Shown here piece after piece: positions 54,210 through 63,513 of a DNA stretch of 64,000 nucleotides. Each line of letters begins with the position of its first letter. The first letter of the stretch is position 1. The position numbers and the translations under genes are program-made. Below the pieces are notes generated by a model. It was not told the origin of the DNA, searched no databases, and was given only the letters and a program-made list of their open reading frames with translations. Location of the stretch: contig NZ_JACHFR010000001.1 in assembly GCF_014202035.1 (NCBI RefSeq), positions 744,001-808,000 of the forward strand, in the 5' to 3' direction. The stretch is from Treponema rectale. GTDB taxonomy: Bacteria; Spirochaetota; Spirochaetia; Treponematales; Treponemataceae.

Positions 54210-54575
54210 ATGGAACGTAAATTTAATTCGCTTAAAAATAACAGCAGTACCTCTTTACTCTTCAGAATTACGTGCAGGTTTGTTCTGTATCTTTTTCTTC
54301 AGGCCGGGGCATTTTTCATGCTTTATGTAAGTGGAAATTTTCAGGGCTTCATGGACAGAACCCAGAATTTCTTACTTCTGCTTTGTTTCTTTAATCTTGC
54401 AGTATTATTTCTGTTTTCCGCTGCCGGATGCATTGAGTGCGTTGCACTGAGGGTGTTGAATAATCAGCGCCGTTACTGGCTGTATTTTATCTTATTTCTG
54501 CTTATTGCACTTCTTTCTATGGGACTCGTACTTTTTATAAGCGCCCTTTCGTTTATTTCAGGCGGACTTCACTGA
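54210..54575 (+). CDS. Small three-helix membrane protein
   Basis: A 121-residue frame starting MERKFNSLKNNSS at an ATG preceded by AAAAGG; the upstream ATG at 54165 overlaps -10-like sequence and is less likely. It has three hydrophobic helices (FVLYLFLQAGAFFMLYV, NFLLLLCFFNLAVLFLF, YWLYFILFLLIALLSMG) and no known motif. It is upstream of cca, perhaps co-transcribed. Confidence 0.55.
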   Translation: MERKFNSLKNNSSTSLLFRITCRFVLYLFLQAGAFFMLYVSGNFQGFMDRTQNFLLLLCFFNLAVLFLFSAAGCIECVALRVLNNQRRYWLYFILFLLIALLSMGLVLFISALSFISGGLH

Positions 54576-54612
54576 AAGAATTAAGGGAGTATGTAAATTT
54601 AAGGATCAGGAT

Positions 54613-56013
54613 ATGGGAAAAGGAAAAATAAAAGTTCCGGAAAAACTTCATAAGGTCTGGGAAATTTTCAATCAGCATGGTTTTAAGGTTTATCTTGTGG
54701 GCGGTGCCGTAAGGGATGAGCTTTTAGGAAAAAAAAGTCATGACTGGGATCTGGCAACTGACGCAACTCCTGCACAGGTCATGAAGATTTTCAGGAAGGT
54801 TATTCCTACGGGAATAGCTCATGGAACTGTAACGATTCATATTTTCGGACTTGAACTTGAAACTACTACTTTCAGGACTGATTCTTCGTATTCTGACGGC
54901 CGTCATCCTGACAGTGTCCGTTTTACCGGTGATATAGTTGAGGACCTTTCCAGGCGCGATTTTACGATGAATGCCATAGCCTGCAGTCTTGAAGACGGTT
55001 CTTTGACGGATCCGTTCGGAGGTGAAGAGGATATAAAGAAAAAGATTATATGTACTGTAGGCAATCCGCTGGACCGGTTTGATGAGGACGGTCTCAGGCC
55101 TGTAAGGGCCGTGCGCTTTGCAGGACAGCTTGGTTTCGATATTGAAGACTGTACGCTGAAAGCCCTTTCTGATAAAAATGTCCTTAAAAAAACTGCGGGT
55201 ATTTCTGTAGAAAGATTTCGTGACGAATTCATGAAAATAATGGCCAGTCCCAAACCATCTGTAAGTCTCAGACTTCTTGAAAGTACCGGCATGCTGAACC
55301 TGTTCATTCCTGAATTTCAGTCCTGCAGAAACTGTATTCAGAATGACGGACGGGGTTTTCATGAATTTGATGTGGCGGATCATATTTTTTATTCCTGTGA
55401 CGGAATTCCTTCCGGCAATGTTCTGGTACGGCTTGCTGCATTTTATCATGACATCGGAAAACCTCAGTGCAGGACCGTGGAGTCTAAAGACGGAATGAAT
55501 CTTTTTCATTTTCATCATCATGAGTCCGTTTCTGAGAAAATTGCCGTTTCAAGCATGACAAAATTGAAATTTTCCAATGATGAAATAAAGAAAGTCAGCC
55601 ATCTTGTAAAGGAGCATATGTTTTATTATGAAAGCAGCTGGAGTGATGCTGCAGTCAGACGTTTCATCATAAGGATCGGACTTGAAAATATTGATGATCT
55701 GTTTGCCCTGCGGCTTGGAGATGTATACGGAATGCACCGTATTCCGATGGATCCCCTTTCGCCTTCATGGAAACTCCTTCTTGAGCTTAAGGAACGCATA
55801 GCCCGCATTACGGAAGAGAATAATGCCCTTTCTCTCCGGGATCTTGCTGTTTCAGGAAATGACCTGATGGATGCCGGAATTCCAAAGGGAAAGGTTCTTG
55901 GATTTATCCTGAAGGAACTTCTGGAATGCGTCATTGATTCTCCGGCAATGAATGACAGGGAAAAACTCCTGTCTTTAGCCGTCAATATTTATGATGCAAA
56001 ATACAGGTGTTAA
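54613..56013 (+). CDS. cca: tRNA CCA nucleotidyltransferase / poly(A) polymerase family
   Basis: A 466-residue class II nucleotidyltransferase. Motif A is GGAVRDELLGKKSHDWDLATDATP, with DFTMNAIA and RAVRFAGQLGF further on, then an HD domain (AAFYHDIGKPQCR, HHHESVSEKIA). The tRNA genes here do not encode CCA, so this enzyme is needed to finish them. Some members instead add A or poly(A), and sequence alone does not fully separate these. Confidence 0.88.
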   Translation: MGKGKIKVPEKLHKVWEIFNQHGFKVYLVGGAVRDELLGKKSHDWDLATDATPAQVMKIFRKVIPTGIAHGTVTIHIFGLELETTTFRTDSSYSDGRHPDSVRFTGDIVEDLSRRDFTMNAIACSLEDGSLTDPFGGEEDIKKKIICTVGNPLDRFDEDGLRPVRAVRFAGQLGFDIEDCTLKALSDKNVLKKTAGISVERFRDEFMKIMASPKPSVSLRLLESTGMLNLFIPEFQSCRNCIQNDGRGFHEFDVADHIFYSCDGIPSGNVLVRLAAFYHDIGKPQCRTVESKDGMNLFHFHHHESVSEKIAVSSMTKLKFSNDEIKKVSHLVKEHMFYYESSWSDAAVRRFIIRIGLENIDDLFALRLGDVYGMHRIPMDPLSPSWKLLLELKERIARITEENNALSLRDLAVSGNDLMDAGIPKGKVLGFILKELLECVIDSPAMNDREKLLSLAVNIYDAKYRC

Positions 56014-56095
56014 CTTCATATTGTAACGAAAAATAAAAAATGATAGCGTGTACTGCAAATTATTTATGTAAAAGAAGACAATAAAGGGGATTAAT

Positions 56096-57187
56096 ATGGC
56101 AGAAAATGAAATTGAATACGAGGCAAAAGGAACTTATGAGGCAGCTCTTGAAAAGAGCCGTCAGATTGAAGAGGATATAAAGGTTAATCCGTCAAAGTAT
56201 CGGGTTCTTACAGGGGACAGACCTACAGGACGTCTTCATATCGGACATTATTTCGGTTCACTTCAGAATCGTGTACGGCTCTCAAAAATGGGTGTTCCGA
56301 CCATGGTTCTCATTGCAGATTATCAGGTACTTACGGATCATGATGCTTTTGATCAGATAAGTCAGAATACCAAACAGCTGGTAATTGATTATCTTGCAGC
56401 AGGAATTGAGCCTGGAGAAAATACCATTATCTACCCTCACAGTTACGTTCCTGAATGTAATCAGCTCATGCTTCCGTTCCTTACTCTTGTTTCAAATTCT
56501 GAGCTTTCCCGCAATCCTACTGTAAAGGATGAAATTACAAAGTCTGATCTTGCTGTTGTTAACGCAGGTATGTATACATATCCTATTCATCAGGCATGTG
56601 ACATTCTTTTCTGCAAGGGAAATGTTGTTCCTGTTGGAAAGGATCAGCTTCCTCACCTTGAGCTTACCCGTACGATAGCACGTCGATTTAATAAAAAATT
56701 CTGTAAAAAGACTCCTCCTGTATTTCCGATGCCGTATGCCCTTCTTTCTAAGACTCCGAGCATAAAGGGACTGGATGGAAGTGCTAAAATGAGTAAGAGC
56801 CTCGGAAATGCCGTTTATCTTTCAAGTACGGCAGACGAAACTGCAGCACTTATAAAAAAAGCAAAAACTGACGGGGAACGCGTAATTACTTATGATCCTG
56901 TAAACCGTCCGGAGGTTGCAAATCTTCTCATGCTCATTTCTTTATGTAACGGACAGGAACCTGAGGCAATTGCTGCTTCAATCGGTGACGGTGGAAGCGG
57001 AAAACTTAAGAGTGTTCTTACGGAAGCCCTTAATGAAGAGCTCCGTCCTCTTCGTGAAAAGCGTGCTCAGCTTGAGAAAGAACCTGATTATATCCGTCAG
57101 GTACTTACGGAAGGTGCAGGACGCGCCCGTGAAATTGCAGTAAAAACTCTTGATGAAGTTCGTTCTGCAATGAACATGGTAATATAA
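56096..57187 (+). CDS. trpS: Tryptophanyl-tRNA synthetase
   Basis: A 363-residue class I synthetase. HIGH is in RPTGRLHIGHYFGSL, KMSKS is in GSAKMSKSLGNAV, and the Trp pocket segment is VPVGKDQLPHLELTR. A short N-terminal extension (first ~35 residues) precedes the core. AAAGGGG lies upstream of the ATG. It is followed 26 bases later by alr on the same strand. Confidence 0.95.
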   Translation: MAENEIEYEAKGTYEAALEKSRQIEEDIKVNPSKYRVLTGDRPTGRLHIGHYFGSLQNRVRLSKMGVPTMVLIADYQVLTDHDAFDQISQNTKQLVIDYLAAGIEPGENTIIYPHSYVPECNQLMLPFLTLVSNSELSRNPTVKDEITKSDLAVVNAGMYTYPIHQACDILFCKGNVVPVGKDQLPHLELTRTIARRFNKKFCKKTPPVFPMPYALLSKTPSIKGLDGSAKMSKSLGNAVYLSSTADETAALIKKAKTDGERVITYDPVNRPEVANLLMLISLCNGQEPEAIAASIGDGGSGKLKSVLTEALNEELRPLREKRAQLEKEPDYIRQVLTEGAGRAREIAVKTLDEVRSAMNMVI

Positions 57188-57213
57188 TAAATAAAGAATC
57201 GGGAAGCATTGTC

Positions 57214-58377
57214 ATGAGAGCTACCAGAGCTTTAATTCATCTTGATAATTTAAGGAACAACATACTTCAGATAAAGTCCTGTGTTGCTTCTGACGTAAAA
57301 ATGTGTATTGCCGTTAAAGCTGATGCTTACGGACATGGTGCTGTTGAATGTGCCAGAACTGCCTGTGAGTGCGGGGCTGATTTTCTTGCCGTTGCAACAG
57401 TTGATGAAGGCATTGAATTAAGAAATGCGGGAATAAAGGTTCCTTTGCTCATGCTTAGCCTTTGTGCGCCGGAGGAAGTAAAAAATGCCGTTGCATATGA
57501 TATTACTCCTTTGGTTTTTGATGCTGAGTACGCAGGTCTGTTTTCCAAAGAATGCACGCTTCAGGGAAAAAAAGATTTTTCCGTACATCTTGCTGTGGAT
57601 ACGGGAATGGGAAGAATAGGCTGTCTTCCTTGTGAAGCAGCTCAGACTGCTGCCGGTATTGCTGCGCTGGATAACATTGTTCTTGGAGGAATGTGCACTC
57701 ACTTTGCAGTAAGTGATTCTCTAAAAGCTTCGGACTGTGAATATACAGAACGTCAGTTTAAGCTTTTTAAGGATGCTGTTGAAAGTGTCCGTAAGGCAGG
57801 CATAGATCCGGGAATATGCCATTGCTGCAATAGTGCCGCAACCCTTAATAATCCGGAAATGCATCTTGATATGGTACGGCCCGGCATCATTGTTTACGGT
57901 TATTATGCAGATGAAATTTCTAAAGAGTTTCTTGAGGCTAAGGGAATCAGAATTGATTTAAGACCTGTAATGACTTTTGAATCAGAGGTATGTGCCGTAA
58001 GAAGTTTTAGGGCCGGAGCTTCTATTGGTTACGGATGTACATGGACGGCAGACAGAGATACCAGAATTGCTGTCATTCCGGCCGGTTATGCAGACGGAAT
58101 GCTTAGAAATTTTTCTACTGCAGGAGTTAAGGTAAGTGTGAATGGAAAAAACTACCCTATCCGAGGCAGAATATGCATGGATCAGTTTATGATTGAACTG
58201 GGTAATGATACTGAAACCTGTCGCTGGGATAAGGCAGTCATCTTTGGAGACAAGGATTTCGGAGCCCTGCAGACAGCTGATGATGTAGCCCGTCTTACAG
58301 GTACGATTTCTTATGAAATAACCTGCGGTATTTCTAAGAGGGTTCCAAGGGTCTTTTTAACTTCACATACAAGATAA
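57214..58377 (+). CDS. alr: Alanine racemase
   Basis: A 387-residue PLP enzyme making D-alanine for peptidoglycan. The PLP lysine is Lys35 in IAVKADAYGHGAVE, the catalytic Tyr is in ASIGYGCTW, and the phosphate-site segment includes RGRICMDQFMIEL. Length is normal. Its last 67 bases overlap the end of folC on the opposite strand. Confidence 0.94.
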   Translation: MRATRALIHLDNLRNNILQIKSCVASDVKMCIAVKADAYGHGAVECARTACECGADFLAVATVDEGIELRNAGIKVPLLMLSLCAPEEVKNAVAYDITPLVFDAEYAGLFSKECTLQGKKDFSVHLAVDTGMGRIGCLPCEAAQTAAGIAALDNIVLGGMCTHFAVSDSLKASDCEYTERQFKLFKDAVESVRKAGIDPGICHCCNSAATLNNPEMHLDMVRPGIIVYGYYADEISKEFLEAKGIRIDLRPVMTFESEVCAVRSFRAGASIGYGCTWTADRDTRIAVIPAGYADGMLRNFSTAGVKVSVNGKNYPIRGRICMDQFMIELGNDTETCRWDKAVIFGDKDFGALQTADDVARLTGTISYEITCGISKRVPRVFLTSHTR

Positions 58378-59675
58378 AAACTTCCTGTTACAAGCAGAAC
58401 GGCATTCTGCCGTGCTGCATTTTTTATTGCTGCAGGAATTGCTTTTGAAAAGTCTTCCGTAAGGATAAAGTCAATTTCCTTTTTTTCAAATGCAGTGCAT
58501 ATTCTTGAAATGTTACAACTTTTAACATTCCCTGGCTTTGTTACTGTAACTTCTGAAAATTCTTCCTGAAAGAAATCTGTCATGTCTTCGACGTCTTTAT
58601 CAGCTGCACATCCGAACAAAAGGTGACGCGGGTGTTTTGTAAAAATCGAACGCAGGGTTTCTGTTGAGAAATTGATTGAGTTTACTGTATGAGCTCCGTC
58701 GAGGATTACAGGAACATCTGCAAAAGGATTTTTAATTATTTCAAACCGTCCTGGAAGAAATGCCGCAGACAAGCCTTCGGCTGTATTTTCAGCTGTAATT
58801 TCTTTTTCAAGAAGTTTTGCGGCAATTGAAGCCAGAAGAGCGTTTTCTCCCTGATATTTTCCAAGAAGACGGAGACTGGCCGTTATTGGTCTGTCATACA
58901 GACTGCATTTGATTGTAACAGGCATATAAAAACTGTAGCCGTCCTGTACAAAATCTGATGCAGTTACATTTCCCTGCTTTGAAGAGATGTAAACCGGAGC
59001 TTCTTCTGCTTCTGCTTTAAGACGAAATACATCCAGTACTTTTTTATTCTGGTCAAGAATAACTGCCGGTGTTTTATTTTTAATAATTCCGGCCTTTTCA
59101 TAGGCTATTTTTTCAACTGTATTTCCTAAAAATTCCGTATGTTCCAGCTCGATTCTTGTTAAGACGGTTACAGAGCTTTTTATAATGTTTGTTGAGTCAA
59201 GGCGTCCACCTAATCCTGTTTCAATTACTGCATGAGTGCAACCTGCATTCTTGAAACATAAAAATGCATAGGCTGTAACAATTTCAAACCAGGTAGGCTT
59301 TCTTTGCCCCGGTAAAGTTTCTTGAGGTATGGAATTCAGACATTCCATAATCTGTATTGCTGATTGTTCGTAGATTTCGTCTGAAAAAAATCCCGACGGA
59401 GTACAGATTCTTTCCCTGAAATCAGTAATGTGGGGAGAAGTATATAATCCGGTTTTGAATCCCGAATGTTTAAGAATTGCTGCTGTCATTACGGCAACAG
59501 ATCCCTTGCCTTTTGAGCCTGCAATGTGTACGGTCTTAAAATCATCCTGAGGATTACCAAGTTTCTCACAGATATATTTCATCGTATCAAGCCAGAAAAT
59601 GTTTTTTACAGGAGTTTTCTCAAAGTTCAGGTAGCTGTCAAGCCAGTTAAAAAATGTTTCAAGTGTCTTTTTCAT
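58311..59675 (-). CDS. folC: Folylpolyglutamate / dihydrofolate synthase
   Basis: A 454-residue Mur-ligase-like ATPase adding glutamate to folates. The P-loop is IAGSKGKGSVAVMTA; other motifs are YTSPHITDFRERI, VIETGLGGRLDSTN and ILDGAHTVNS. The tail (VTGSFYLVCEVKK) matches FolC. It overlaps DUF4340 at its start by ATGA and overlaps alr tail-to-tail. Confidence 0.92.
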   Translation of the reverse strand: MKKTLETFFNWLDSYLNFEKTPVKNIFWLDTMKYICEKLGNPQDDFKTVHIAGSKGKGSVAVMTAAILKHSGFKTGLYTSPHITDFRERICTPSGFFSDEIYEQSAIQIMECLNSIPQETLPGQRKPTWFEIVTAYAFLCFKNAGCTHAVIETGLGGRLDSTNIIKSSVTVLTRIELEHTEFLGNTVEKIAYEKAGIIKNKTPAVILDQNKKVLDVFRLKAEAEEAPVYISSKQGNVTASDFVQDGYSFYMPVTIKCSLYDRPITASLRLLGKYQGENALLASIAAKLLEKEITAENTAEGLSAAFLPGRFEIIKNPFADVPVILDGAHTVNSINFSTETLRSIFTKHPRHLLFGCAADKDVEDMTDFFQEEFSEVTVTKPGNVKSCNISRICTAFEKKEIDFILTEDFSKAIPAAIKNAARQNAVLLVTGSFYLVCEVKKTLGTLLEIPQVIS

Positions 59676-60532
59676 TTTTTCAGTCCGTTGTATGTTGTCT
59701 GACTGATTCTATAGCTGTAGTTAAAAATTGAAAAGTACTTCTGTTTTTCGGTGCTGTATGCTGTAAATGAAGGCCTTATAAGATACGTATCGTCCTGTTT
59801 TGTTATATAAAGTGTTGTCATGTTTCCGTTTTCTGCTGTATATCTTAAAATACTATCCGGATTCTGTTCTTTTGAAGAAAAGTCAGCTTCAGTAAGCCGG
59901 CCCCTTCTTAACGAACGTTCGCTTTCTTCCTGATTACCGGTAATAAATACTGGCTGTATATACGGATCGCACCAGAACGAACGGTCGGTAGTTAAATATG
60001 TGCCGGGAACTGCTGCATCGTATATTTTATCCTGGTTTTCCATTTTGAAAGGAATTTTCTGTTTGAATGTATCTTCTTTACCGAAGGTAATGTAAGTCAG
60101 AATGTTTCCGTTTTGTTTTGCCTGCAGGCAGATTCCTTCATCAGAAGAAATTCCGTATGCAGAATGAAATTCTCTTGATGAGGTAAGCAGTGTAATTTTT
60201 TTTATTTCAGAAAGATCTTCAATTAAAAGTGACAGTCTTTCCATGTCACAGGGAAAAACTTCCTTTTCTTTTTCAATGTCATTTTTTTCATTAACAGTAC
60301 CATACCAGAATATGTCATTCTTTTTCAGGCTGATGCTTTCTCCTGTACTCAGATCAGTTATCTGGAACTCATCAATCTGCGAAAGATACTTTGTATTAAG
60401 TATTACAGAATCTTTTGACTTTGGTGAATTTTTTTTTGGAAGTAATGATATCACTCCCGCAATGATTGCCAGAAGAATAAAGTCAATAACATAAAAAATA
60501 ATTATTCCTTTTTTAGTACTGATTTTTTTCAT
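59672..60532 (-). CDS. DUF4340 protein of the Gld-type ABC operon
   Basis: A 286-residue protein with one N-terminal membrane helix (GIIIFYVIDFILLAIIAGVISL) and an extracytoplasmic part rich in beta strands (SQIDEFQITDLSTGESISL, then ERLSLLIEDLSEIKKITLL). This matches the DUF4340 family, which typically lies next to GldA/GldG-like ABC genes. The cargo is unknown. It overlaps the permease by 20 bases and folC by four. Confidence 0.75.
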   Translation of the reverse strand: MKKISTKKGIIIFYVIDFILLAIIAGVISLLPKKNSPKSKDSVILNTKYLSQIDEFQITDLSTGESISLKKNDIFWYGTVNEKNDIEKEKEVFPCDMERLSLLIEDLSEIKKITLLTSSREFHSAYGISSDEGICLQAKQNGNILTYITFGKEDTFKQKIPFKMENQDKIYDAAVPGTYLTTDRSFWCDPYIQPVFITGNQEESERSLRRGRLTEADFSSKEQNPDSILRYTAENGNMTTLYITKQDDTYLIRPSFTAYSTEKQKYFSIFNYSYRISQTTYNGLKK

Positions 60533-62765
60533 AAAATCTTCTCCTTCTGTAGAATCTTACTGCACAGTATGCTGCTATGTTTAAAATGACCGGTAATATT
60601 ATTATGAGTGTATAGACTCTGTTTTTTGATTCAGATCTGTTTTCATTCTGCATTTTATTCAGAGTATTAGTTTGTGTGAATTTATATTTTAACTCTGAGA
60701 GTTCTTCCCTTCCGGTCAGTTTTAATATGGAATCAGATAAAAAATTCAGAGTACGGAAATCAGGAACGGAACTGGAGATGACATTGAGGATCTGTGTGTT
60801 GAATCCATATTGATCACCGTAAACAATCAGGTCAGGAACTTTTTTATTGGTTTTAGTAATCACTGCAGAGGTTACGGCAGTAAAATATTTTTCATCAGGT
60901 GTATATCGCGCAGACGTACTCGTCGTATATTTTCCGTCATAAGGTTTTAAATGCCATGACTTCTCAGATGTGTAAAGATATGGTTCTGCCCTATAGTTTT
61001 CCAGTTCTGAAACTTCTTCATCAATAACGATTCCTGACGGCCAGAATTGAATAAGTCCAAGAGGTGCATTTTTCTGTCTGCTTAATTCTGGCCAGAGGGG
61101 GTATCTTAATGATTTGCTGTTAATTGCATTGAGAGATGTTTCTGCCTGCCCTGCAGAAGAAATCTTGAGGCTCTGCTCATCACAGACCGGATCTTCATCC
61201 AGGTAAATACCGAAGGTAAAAAGCATCCGCTTAAAATATTCATTGCCTTTTATTATTTCCCATCCGTCAAGAATGTTTACTGTATAGTTTTGTGTTGCAA
61301 TGAATGCTTTACCACCGGAAAGAATGTATCTTTCTAAAGCATCTGTTTCTTCTTTTGAAAATTCTGATGTTCCCATTATTATCAGGGGAGCTTCCGGTAT
61401 GTTTCCAGAATTAAGAATATCTGTTATAAGAGGCTGAGTTTCCCTGTCTGAGACAGCAGATGAAATGTAAAATTCTACAGGTGTAAATCCCTGGTTTATA
61501 AGATATGACATCATGTATGAATAATCCTGATCAAGTCTTGCTCCGTTTCCGCAGACAATCATTACATAGTCAGTTTTTCTTTCCGTCAGGTTTGCTGTAT
61601 ATCTGGTAAGATTGTATTCAAGAGAAGATGGATCCAAAAGATAAGGAATTATGCTTCTGTCTGCACCGTAATCCATGACTATTGCTGAATAGACAGTCGT
61701 AAAACTTTCTGATTCTGATGTTGTTGTTTCTATCTGCTGAGCAGGAATGCCTTCAGTCTCAAGAAGTTTTTTTGTCTTAGTGTCAGAGGCTTCCTTTATT
61801 TCCAGTGAAATGTTTGAGTTTAAGGAAGCCCACTGGCGTAAAAGATATTCGGTATCTTTTAAGGTCGGATATCTGTCTAAAAGTGTCTGGCTTCTGTAGT
61901 ATGTTACGGACAGCGGTTGAGAAACTGACTCTGCTGTATTTTCAGTTAATTCTGAAAAGGTATATTTTTTTGAAGATGTAAAGTCAAAGCGGTGAATCAG
62001 AATTATACTGAGAATAAGTAAAAGTACTGCGGTGATTATTGTGACTGCAGTTTTATGAAAGAGGTATCTGTCAGAAGGCTCCCTTTTTCGTTCCATAATG
62101 ACTGAGGTCAGAACTGTAAAAGCTCCGGCTGTGATCAGAAAAAATGATATGTCTGAAGTATCAGCAATCCCCTTTCCTGCTGCATCAAAATGCCATGCAA
62201 ACGAAAAATAATTAAGTGCTGAATATGAGAAAATGAAATCTGTGTATTGAGGCAGAATGTGAATTATATTTGTTATTATGAGTATCAGTGAGGATACTGT
62301 AAATGAAACAGATGCCCGTGAAAAAAAAACTGAAGTAAATACGGTGAATGAAAAGCATGCGGTACTGTATAAAAGCATTATAATCATGCTGCAAATAAAC
62401 GAATTCAAATCAGGAGTACCGAATAAAAAAACACAGAAAGGTATCAGCATTGCCTGCAGGAGGGTAAAAAGATATGCTGCCACACATGAGATTATTTTAG
62501 CGGCAGTAACTTTAAGTGATGAAAAAGGAAGCCTGTAATCATCTTTTGAGAAAGCTGCATATGATGTACACAGTGGAAAATAAAGAATGTTCAGTGTTGA
62601 AAGCGCAAGAAAGAATCCCTGAAGATCAGAGGTTCCGGCAGGAGTAAAAAAACGGGAGCTTATAAAAAAATAAAGTCCTGAAGAAATAACATAGACTGCC
62701 GTAATGAAAAAATATGCGGGAGAAATCAGGAATTTGAAAACATGATATTTTATCAGGCTGATCAT
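60513..62765 (-). CDS. Fused GldF-GldG-type ABC transporter permease
   Basis: A 750-residue membrane protein. The first ~240 residues hold six hydrophobic helices of an ABC-2 permease (GldF-like). A large extracytoplasmic domain follows, of GldG type (QPLSVTYYRSQTLLDRYPTLK, DYVMIVCGNGARLDQDYSYM, LIIMGTSEFSKEETDALERY), and a C-terminal membrane helix. In Bacteroidetes GldA-F-G is linked to gliding, but the same set occurs in non-gliding spirochaetes, where the cargo is not known. Confidence 0.8.
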   Translation of the reverse strand: MISLIKYHVFKFLISPAYFFITAVYVISSGLYFFISSRFFTPAGTSDLQGFFLALSTLNILYFPLCTSYAAFSKDDYRLPFSSLKVTAAKIISCVAAYLFTLLQAMLIPFCVFLFGTPDLNSFICSMIIMLLYSTACFSFTVFTSVFFSRASVSFTVSSLILIITNIIHILPQYTDFIFSYSALNYFSFAWHFDAAGKGIADTSDISFFLITAGAFTVLTSVIMERKREPSDRYLFHKTAVTIITAVLLLILSIILIHRFDFTSSKKYTFSELTENTAESVSQPLSVTYYRSQTLLDRYPTLKDTEYLLRQWASLNSNISLEIKEASDTKTKKLLETEGIPAQQIETTTSESESFTTVYSAIVMDYGADRSIIPYLLDPSSLEYNLTRYTANLTERKTDYVMIVCGNGARLDQDYSYMMSYLINQGFTPVEFYISSAVSDRETQPLITDILNSGNIPEAPLIIMGTSEFSKEETDALERYILSGGKAFIATQNYTVNILDGWEIIKGNEYFKRMLFTFGIYLDEDPVCDEQSLKISSAGQAETSLNAINSKSLRYPLWPELSRQKNAPLGLIQFWPSGIVIDEEVSELENYRAEPYLYTSEKSWHLKPYDGKYTTSTSARYTPDEKYFTAVTSAVITKTNKKVPDLIVYGDQYGFNTQILNVISSSVPDFRTLNFLSDSILKLTGREELSELKYKFTQTNTLNKMQNENRSESKNRVYTLIIILPVILNIAAYCAVRFYRRRRFYEKNQY

Positions 62766-62766
62766 T

Positions 62767-63513
62767 TTATAGTTCTTCTCCCACTGTTTTTATAAATGCA
62801 TTTTCCAGTGAATCAGTTCCGGTTTGTTCCTGCAGTTCTTTTTGCGTTCCGTTGGCTGCAATAAGTCCGTCTTTCATTATATAAATCCTGTCACATAAAA
62901 AGGCTGCTTCTTCTATACTGTGAGTTGAAATTATAATTGTTTTACCGGCAGAAAGTTTTTTTATTTCCATTCTTAATTTTTTTGTCTGAACAGGATCCAG
63001 ACCTCCTGAAAATTCATCAAGGACAAGAACGGAAGGATCTGTACATAAAGTCTTTGCAAGATTTACTCTCTGGGCATAACCTTTTGAAAGTGCAGATGCT
63101 TTTACGTTTACAACGTCTTTAATTTCTGTAACTTCCACGCTTTTTTTTATGCGGTTATTAATTTCTTCCTTCGAATTGCAGTACAGGGACGCATTAAAGT
63201 AAAGAATTTCATTTACTGTAAGATTCTGTTCAAGACAAGGGGTTTCACTTACATAGCCTGCATTACGTCTTATTGATACAGGATCTTCCGTATTGCAGAC
63301 AAGGACTTTTCCTGTTGTGGGATATTGAAATGCACAGATAATTTTTATTAGCGTAGATTTTCCGGCCCCGTTTTTTCCAAGAATACCGGTTATTTCACCT
63401 TTTGACGCAGAAAAATTTATGTTCCGGCACGCTGTTTTTTTTCCTTCGGGAACGGAGTATGTTTTTGTCACTCCGTTAAGGATTACTTCCGGTTGTTTTG
63501 ATTCAGTCTTCAT
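62767..63513 (-). CDS. ABC transporter ATPase (GldA-like)
   Basis: A 248-residue ATPase. Start 63513 (MKTESKQ) is chosen because the longer frame would lie deep inside rnz. Walker A is GILGKNGAGKSTLIK, the signature is ALSKGYAQRVNLAKTL, and Walker B is SVLVLDEFSGGLDP, with the switch His in IISTHSIEEA. It powers the GldF-GldG-type permease directly downstream (stop and start 2 bases apart). Its start overlaps the rnz stop by 11 bases. Confidence 0.9.
   Translation of the reverse strand: MKTESKQPEVILNGVTKTYSVPEGKKTACRNINFSASKGEITGILGKNGAGKSTLIKIICAFQYPTTGKVLVCNTEDPVSIRRNAGYVSETPCLEQNLTVNEILYFNASLYCNSKEEINNRIKKSVEVTEIKDVVNVKASALSKGYAQRVNLAKTLCTDPSVLVLDEFSGGLDPVQTKKLRMEIKKLSAGKTIIISTHSIEEAAFLCDRIYIMKDGLIAANGTQKELQEQTGTDSLENAFIKTVGEEL

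Noticed and set aside
53971-54210. Upstream ATG at 54165 as start of the small membrane protein
   Set aside because: It lies in -10-like sequence and next to the divergent gene start; the ATG at 54210 has AAAAGG upstream.
54724-55521. Long minus-strand frame inside cca
   Set aside because: It is a shadow of the strongly supported tRNA nucleotidyltransferase gene and has no ribosome site or family features.
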